Position numbers and translations under genes: made by a program. Of a DNA stretch of 64,000 bases, positions 60,469 through 64,000 are shown piece by piece. The notes under the pieces were generated by a model. That model did no database searches. It saw only the letters and a program-made list of their open reading frames with translations, and was not told the DNA's origin. The stretch is from Stenotrophomonas oahuensis (GTDB lineage Bacteria > Pseudomonadota > Gammaproteobacteria > Xanthomonadales > Xanthomonadaceae): NCBI RefSeq assembly GCF_031834595.1, contig NZ_CP115541.1, forward strand, positions 4,559,840 through 4,623,839, in the 5' to 3' direction. Within the stretch, counting starts at the first letter, position 1. Each line of letters begins with the position of its first letter.

Positions 60469-62058
60469 ATGATTGATTCGACAGTCGTAGAGCTGTCGCG
60501 GCTGCAATTTGCTTTGACCGCGATGTACCACTTCCTTTTTGTTCCCCTCACGCTTGGCCTGTCCTTCATGGTGGCCATCATGGAAAGCGTGTACGTCATG
60601 ACCCGCAAACAGGTCTGGCGTCAGATGACCCTGTTCTGGGGCACGCTGTTCGGCATCAACTTCGCCATCGGTGTCGCTACCGGCCTGGTGATGGAATTCC
60701 AGTTCGGCATGAACTGGTCGTACTACAGCCACTACGTGGGTGACATCTTCGGCGCGCCGCTGGCCATTGAAGGCCTGATGGCGTTCTTCCTGGAAGCCAC
60801 GCTGATCGGCCTGTTCTTCTTCGGCTGGAAGCGGCTGAGCCCGGTCAAGCACCTGGCGGTGACCTGGTTCATGGCGCTGGGCACCAACCTGTCGGCGGTG
60901 TGGATTCTGATCGCCAACGGCTGGATGCAGAACCCCACGGGTGCGGTGTTCAACCCGGAAACCATGCGCATGGAAGTGGTGGACTTCGCCGCGGTGCTGT
61001 TCAACCCGGTGGCGCAGGCCAAGTTCGTGCACACGGTGAGTGCCGGCTACGTGACCGGCGCGATCTTCGTGATGGGCATCAGCGCCTTCTACCTGCTGCG
61101 CAACAAGCACAAGGACATGGCACGCCGCTCGTTCGCGGTGGCCGCGGCCTTCGGCCTGCTGAGCTCGCTGTCGGTGGTGGTGCTGGGTGACGAAAGCGGT
61201 TATGCCGCCAGCGAACACCAGAAGATGAAGCTGGCCGCGATTGAAGCGATGTGGGAAACCGAGCGTGCCCCGGCTGACTTTACCGCCTTCGGCATTCCGA
61301 ACCAGGCCACGCAGAGCAACGACTTCGCGATCAAGATTCCGTATGTGATGGGCCTGATTGCCACGCGTTCGTTGAACCAGCCGATTCCGGGCATCCTGGA
61401 ACTGGTGGAACGCGCCGAGCACCGCATCAAGGGTGGTCAGCTGGCCTACGGCGCGCTGGAGCGTATCCGCAAGGACAAGAACGACGTTGAAGCGCGTGAA
61501 ATGTTCGACCGCCACTGGCAGGACCTGGGCCATGGCCTGCTGCTGAAGCGCTACCGCGACGACATCCTCAACGCCACCCCGGAAGAAATTTCCAAGGCGG
61601 CCATGGATACCGTGCCGCGCGTGGCTCCGCTGTTCTGGACCTTCCGCATCATGGCGGCGCTGGGCTTCTACCTGATCGCCTTCTTCGCCCTGGCCTTCTA
61701 CTACTCGTGCCGTAACACCTTCCACGAGAAGCGCTGGTTCCTGAAGCTGGCGGTGTGGAGCATTCCGGCTCCGTGGATTGCGATCGAGTGCGGTTGGTTC
61801 GTGGCCGAATACGGTCGTCAGCCGTGGGCAGTGGACGGCGTGCTGCCGACCTTCTACGCCGCATCGGGCCTGGCCCTGCACGAAATTCTGACCACGCTGG
61901 CGGTGTTCACCATCACCTACACGATTCTGCTGGTGATTGAAGTGAAGCTGATGCTGAAGGCGATCCGTACCGGTCCGGCCGACATCCTTCCTTCGCTGCA
62001 GCCCGACCGCAAGCCGGTTACCCCCATTGCCGCCGCACCGGCTCCCGGTCAGGCATAA
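60469..62058 (+). CDS. cydA: Cytochrome bd ubiquinol oxidase subunit I
   Basis: This 529-aa membrane protein holds the hemes. H21 in AMYHFLFVPLTLG and H188 in KFVHTVSAGY are heme ligands; a further ligand is a Met in the middle. GRQPWAVDG is the family motif of the quinol site. The length between helices 6 and 7 is that of the long Q-loop group, as in E. coli bd-I. It oxidises quinol and reduces oxygen at very low oxygen. GAGG precedes the ATG. Confidence 0.95.
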   Translation: MIDSTVVELSRLQFALTAMYHFLFVPLTLGLSFMVAIMESVYVMTRKQVWRQMTLFWGTLFGINFAIGVATGLVMEFQFGMNWSYYSHYVGDIFGAPLAIEGLMAFFLEATLIGLFFFGWKRLSPVKHLAVTWFMALGTNLSAVWILIANGWMQNPTGAVFNPETMRMEVVDFAAVLFNPVAQAKFVHTVSAGYVTGAIFVMGISAFYLLRNKHKDMARRSFAVAAAFGLLSSLSVVVLGDESGYAASEHQKMKLAAIEAMWETERAPADFTAFGIPNQATQSNDFAIKIPYVMGLIATRSLNQPIPGILELVERAEHRIKGGQLAYGALERIRKDKNDVEAREMFDRHWQDLGHGLLLKRYRDDILNATPEEISKAAMDTVPRVAPLFWTFRIMAALGFYLIAFFALAFYYSCRNTFHEKRWFLKLAVWSIPAPWIAIECGWFVAEYGRQPWAVDGVLPTFYAASGLALHEILTTLAVFTITYTILLVIEVKLMLKAIRTGPADILPSLQPDRKPVTPIAAAPAPGQA

Positions 62059-62073
62059 GGCAGGAGACACACC

Positions 62074-63228
62074 ATGGAAATTCTTGGACTTGATTACACC
62101 ACGCTGCGCGTGATCTGGTGGCTGCTGCTGGGCATCCTGCTGGTCGGCTGGGCGGTGATGGATGGCTTCGACCTGGGCGTCGGCACCCTGCTTCCGTTCG
62201 TGGCGAAAACCGATGAAGAACGCAGGCTGGTGATCAACACCGTCGGCCCGGTGTGGGAAGGCAACCAGGTGTGGCTGGTGCTGGGTGGCGGTGCGATCTT
62301 CGCCGCATGGCCACCGCTGTATGCGGTGAGCTTCTCGGGCTTCTATCTGGCGATCTTCGCCATGCTGTTCGGCTTGATCCTGCGCCCGGTGGGCTTCAAG
62401 TACCGCAGCAAGATGCCCAGCCAGCGCTGGCGCAACAACTGGGACTGGGTGCTGTTCGTGGGCGGTCTGCTGCCTGCCCTGATCTCCAGCGTGGCGGTGG
62501 GCAACGTGCTGTTGGGCGTGCCGTACCACTTCGATGACAGCATGCGCATCTTCTACACCGGCACGTTCTTCGGTCTGCTGACCCCGTTCGCACTGATTGC
62601 CGGTCTGGTCGGCGTGTCGATGATGGTGTCGCACGGTGCCGCCATGCTGGTGCTGAAGACCGACGGCCCGGTGGCAGAGCGCTCGGCCCGTTACGGCAGC
62701 ATTGCCGCGATCCTCAGCTTCGTGCTGTTCGCCGCAGCCGGCGTGTGGGTGGCCTTCGGTCTGCCGGGTTACCATATCACCTCGCAGGTGGTGACGGATG
62801 GCCCGACCAACCCGCTGCTGAAGACGGCGGAGATCGGTGCGGCGGCAGGTGGCTGGATGCGCAACTACAGCAGCATGCCGTGGACCTGGATCTTCCCGGT
62901 GCTGGGCCTGGGCGGTGCGCTGGCCAGTGCGGTGCTGCTGCGCAAGCGTCGTGGCATGGCGGCCTTCCTGGCCTCGGGCACGTCGATTGCCGGCATCATC
63001 CTGACCGTGGGCTTTGCGATCTTCCCGTTCCTGCTGCCCTCCAGCAGCCAGCCGAGCGGCAGCCTGACGGTGTGGGACAGCTCGTCCAGCCAGCTGACGC
63101 TGTTCATCATGTTGGTGGCGACGATCATCTTCCTGCCGATCATCCTGGCCTATACCAGCTGGGTGTACCGCGTGATGAAGGGCAAGACCACGGCCGAAGA
63201 CATGGCCGACAACCCGAACGCATATTAA
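62074..63228 (+). CDS. cydB: Cytochrome bd ubiquinol oxidase subunit II
   Basis: This 384-aa subunit has eight to nine hydrophobic segments and the family start LRVIWWLLLGILLVGWAVMDGFDLGVG and WEGNQVWLVLGGGA. It pairs with CydA and carries no heme of its own. It lies 15 bases after cydA. Confidence 0.95.
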   Translation: MEILGLDYTTLRVIWWLLLGILLVGWAVMDGFDLGVGTLLPFVAKTDEERRLVINTVGPVWEGNQVWLVLGGGAIFAAWPPLYAVSFSGFYLAIFAMLFGLILRPVGFKYRSKMPSQRWRNNWDWVLFVGGLLPALISSVAVGNVLLGVPYHFDDSMRIFYTGTFFGLLTPFALIAGLVGVSMMVSHGAAMLVLKTDGPVAERSARYGSIAAILSFVLFAAAGVWVAFGLPGYHITSQVVTDGPTNPLLKTAEIGAAAGGWMRNYSSMPWTWIFPVLGLGGALASAVLLRKRRGMAAFLASGTSIAGIILTVGFAIFPFLLPSSSQPSGSLTVWDSSSSQLTLFIMLVATIIFLPIILAYTSWVYRVMKGKTTAEDMADNPNAY

Positions 63229-63232
63229 CGGC

Positions 63233-63257
63233 GTGCCGACCAACGGTCGGCACCTAC
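63233..63257 (-). repeat. SMAG repeat between cydB and cydX
   Basis: Core GTGCCGACCAACGGTCGGCAC with its GTAG head on the minus strand, four bases after the cydB stop. It sits inside the cyd operon, before cydX. Confidence 0.75.
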
Positions 63258-63270
63258 CTGGAGAACGATC

Positions 63271-63372
63271 ATGTGGTATTTCGCCTGGATTCTCGGCACC
63301 GGCCTGGCCTCGGCCGCGGCCATCCTCAACGGCATGTGGTACGAAGCCCGCGAGCAGGGCACCGCCGATTGA
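63271..63372 (+). CDS. cydX: Small cytochrome bd subunit CydX
   Basis: The 33-aa ORF begins MWYFAWILGTGLASAAAI and ends AREQGTAD, with one membrane helix and the conserved Trp/Tyr/Glu pattern of CydX (also called YbgT). GGAGAACG precedes the ATG. It stabilises the CydAB complex. Confidence 0.92.
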   Translation: MWYFAWILGTGLASAAAILNGMWYEAREQGTAD

Positions 63373-63385
63373 TGTGAAATAAAAC

Positions 63386-63414
63386 TTGCCGGCAAGGCCT
63401 TCACACCGTATCCT
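63386..63414 (+). promoter_or_regulatory. Promoter of the first tRNA-Pro gene
   Basis: TTGCCG (63386-63391) and TATCCT (63409-63414) are 17 bases apart, ending 12 bases before the tRNA. Confidence 0.6.
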
Positions 63415-63426
63415 TGTCGGCTCCTT

Positions 63427-63503
<77 letters not shown>

Positions 63504-63520
63504 CTTCGGTGGTCACAATG

Positions 63521-63552
63521 AAGCCTGGAGCCCACCGCTTCAGGCTTTTTTG
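63521..63552 (+). terminator. Terminator after the first tRNA-Pro
   Basis: AAGCCTG pairs with CAGGCTT, followed by a run of six T. Confidence 0.85.
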
Positions 63553-63577
63553 TCAGAAGGAATGCAACACGGCCCCC

Positions 63578-63606
63578 TTGCCGCCCGAGGGACCAGCCGA
63601 TACAAT
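63578..63606 (+). promoter_or_regulatory. Promoter of the second tRNA-Pro gene
   Basis: TTGCCG (63578-63583) and TACAAT (63601-63606) are 17 bases apart, 13 bases before the second tRNA. Each tRNA copy thus has its own promoter and terminator. Confidence 0.65.
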
Positions 63607-63619
63607 AGGCGGCTCCTTA

Positions 63620-63697
<78 letters not shown>

Positions 63698-63713
63698 ACA
63701 AGTGGTCACATTG

Positions 63714-63747
63714 AAGCCTGGAAGACGAAAGTCCTCCGGGCTTTTTT
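63714..63747 (+). terminator. Terminator after the second tRNA-Pro
   Basis: AAGCCTGGAAGAC and GTCCTCCGGGCTT form a stem around a GAAA loop (with small mismatches), followed by six T. Confidence 0.85.
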
Positions 63748-63813
63748 GTGCCCATTTGATAGCGGTATCTACGTGTCGCCGGGCTTGCCCCTCGCTGCGG
63801 TTGCACGTACGAC

Positions 63814-63870
63814 GTAGAGCCGGGCTTGCCCGGCTGCTGTTGGATTCGTGCGAAAAGCCCTCGGCTCGCG
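63814..63870 (+). repeat. SMAG-type repeat with extended tail
   Basis: GTAG and core AGCCGGGCTTGCCCGGCT run into CTGCTGTTGGAT and GTGCGAAAAGCC. The tail is nearly the same as in the outer arm of the element at 20301-20391. Confidence 0.7.
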
Positions 63871-63883
63871 ATCTACGTGTTTT

Positions 63884-63987
63884 GGGCCATCGGATGGGGG
63901 GTACGGGACACGCCGTTAACCCATCCATGGGGGCTCGTCGAAAACATCCATGTTTTCAACGGTCCCGTACCCCCCAACCGATGGCCC
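63884..63987. repeat. Long hairpin or cruciform with nested stem
   Basis: The 26-base arms at 63884-63909 and 63962-63987 match in inverted orientation at 25 of 26 positions (arm begins GGGCCATCGG). The 52-base loop contains another hairpin, GAAAACATCCATGTTTTC, and CCCATCCATGGG. No gene is seen in the last 250 bases. Confidence 0.75.
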
Positions 63988-64000
63988 CTCGATACATGGT

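Noticed and set aside
59944..63243. A 1099-codon open frame antisense to cydA and cydB
   Set aside because: His/Gln/Arg-rich mirror of two well-conserved genes; typical shadow frame in high-GC DNA.

Overview
The window looks like chromosomal DNA of a Stenotrophomonas species (Xanthomonadaceae). The evidence is the high GC content, Xanthomonadaceae-type gene content (TonB-dependent receptor/LacI sugar locus, MetX-like serine O-succinyltransferase, ccm and cyd clusters) and dozens of short palindromes that begin with GTAG, the hallmark of the SMAG repeats of S. maltophilia. Species-level assignment is not possible by eye.

Layout. 1-5.6 kb: the end of an ABC exporter, ferredoxin-NADP reductase (fpr) behind a Fur-box-like palindrome, a glutathione peroxidase and the M3 peptidase Dcp. 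5.7-13.8 kb: a low-GC MASE1 sensor with a degenerate kinase domain, a cyclopropane-fatty-acid synthase, a DUF3298 lipoprotein, a small acetyltransferase, a 58-residue ORF behind a sigma-54-type promoter, a rhomboid protease, a POT peptide transporter and a catalytically degenerate EEP-fold protein. 13.8-21.4 kb: Mn-type superoxide dismutase, a barnase/barstar pair, a large proline-rich membrane protein, nfuA, phhB, a TonB-like lipoprotein, zupT, a 0.5-kb noncoding inverted-repeat element and rluC. 21.8-25 kb: RNase E. 25.2-38.3 kb: one minus-strand carbohydrate locus with LacI regulator, TonB receptor, GH144-like glucanase lipoprotein, sugar-binding protein, two permeases (no ATPase), a discoidin/six-hairpin glycosidase and an EEP hydrolase. 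38.4-43.8 kb: bolA, yciI, then scpA-scpB-rluB and a lipoprotein. 43.9-46.4 kb: a small secreted protein, an omega-amidase and a YbdL-type aminotransferase. 46.5-53.5 kb: complete ccmABCDEFGHI operon for cytochrome c maturation. 53.5-56.8 kb: metX-like gene, then a small accessory patch with a SymE-like gene and two unrecognised ORFs. 56.8-63.4 kb: cydCD divergent from cydABX. 63.4-64 kb: two identical tRNA-Pro(CGG) genes and a long hairpin.

How the parts work together. ccm and cyd (with the CydDC exporter) supply the two branches of the respiratory chain, and cydA carries a perfect FNR/ANR-type site. The sugar locus forms a path from outer-membrane uptake to periplasmic cleavage and import, probably controlled by LacI through visible operator-like palindromes. 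fpr, gpx, sodA and nfuA serve iron and oxidative-stress physiology.

The most notable unexplained signals are: (1) a SymE-like gene whose leader has two interleaved helices (A-B-A'-B'), able to form a pseudoknot or a switch; (2) a sigma-54-type promoter feeding a 58-aa orphan ORF; (3) SMAG repeats that have become coding sequence, as an in-frame 51-bp tandem array in the N-terminus of ccmH, as segments of two other proteins, and as the stop codons of three genes; (4) a 0.5-kb noncoding element with about 90-bp inverted arms.
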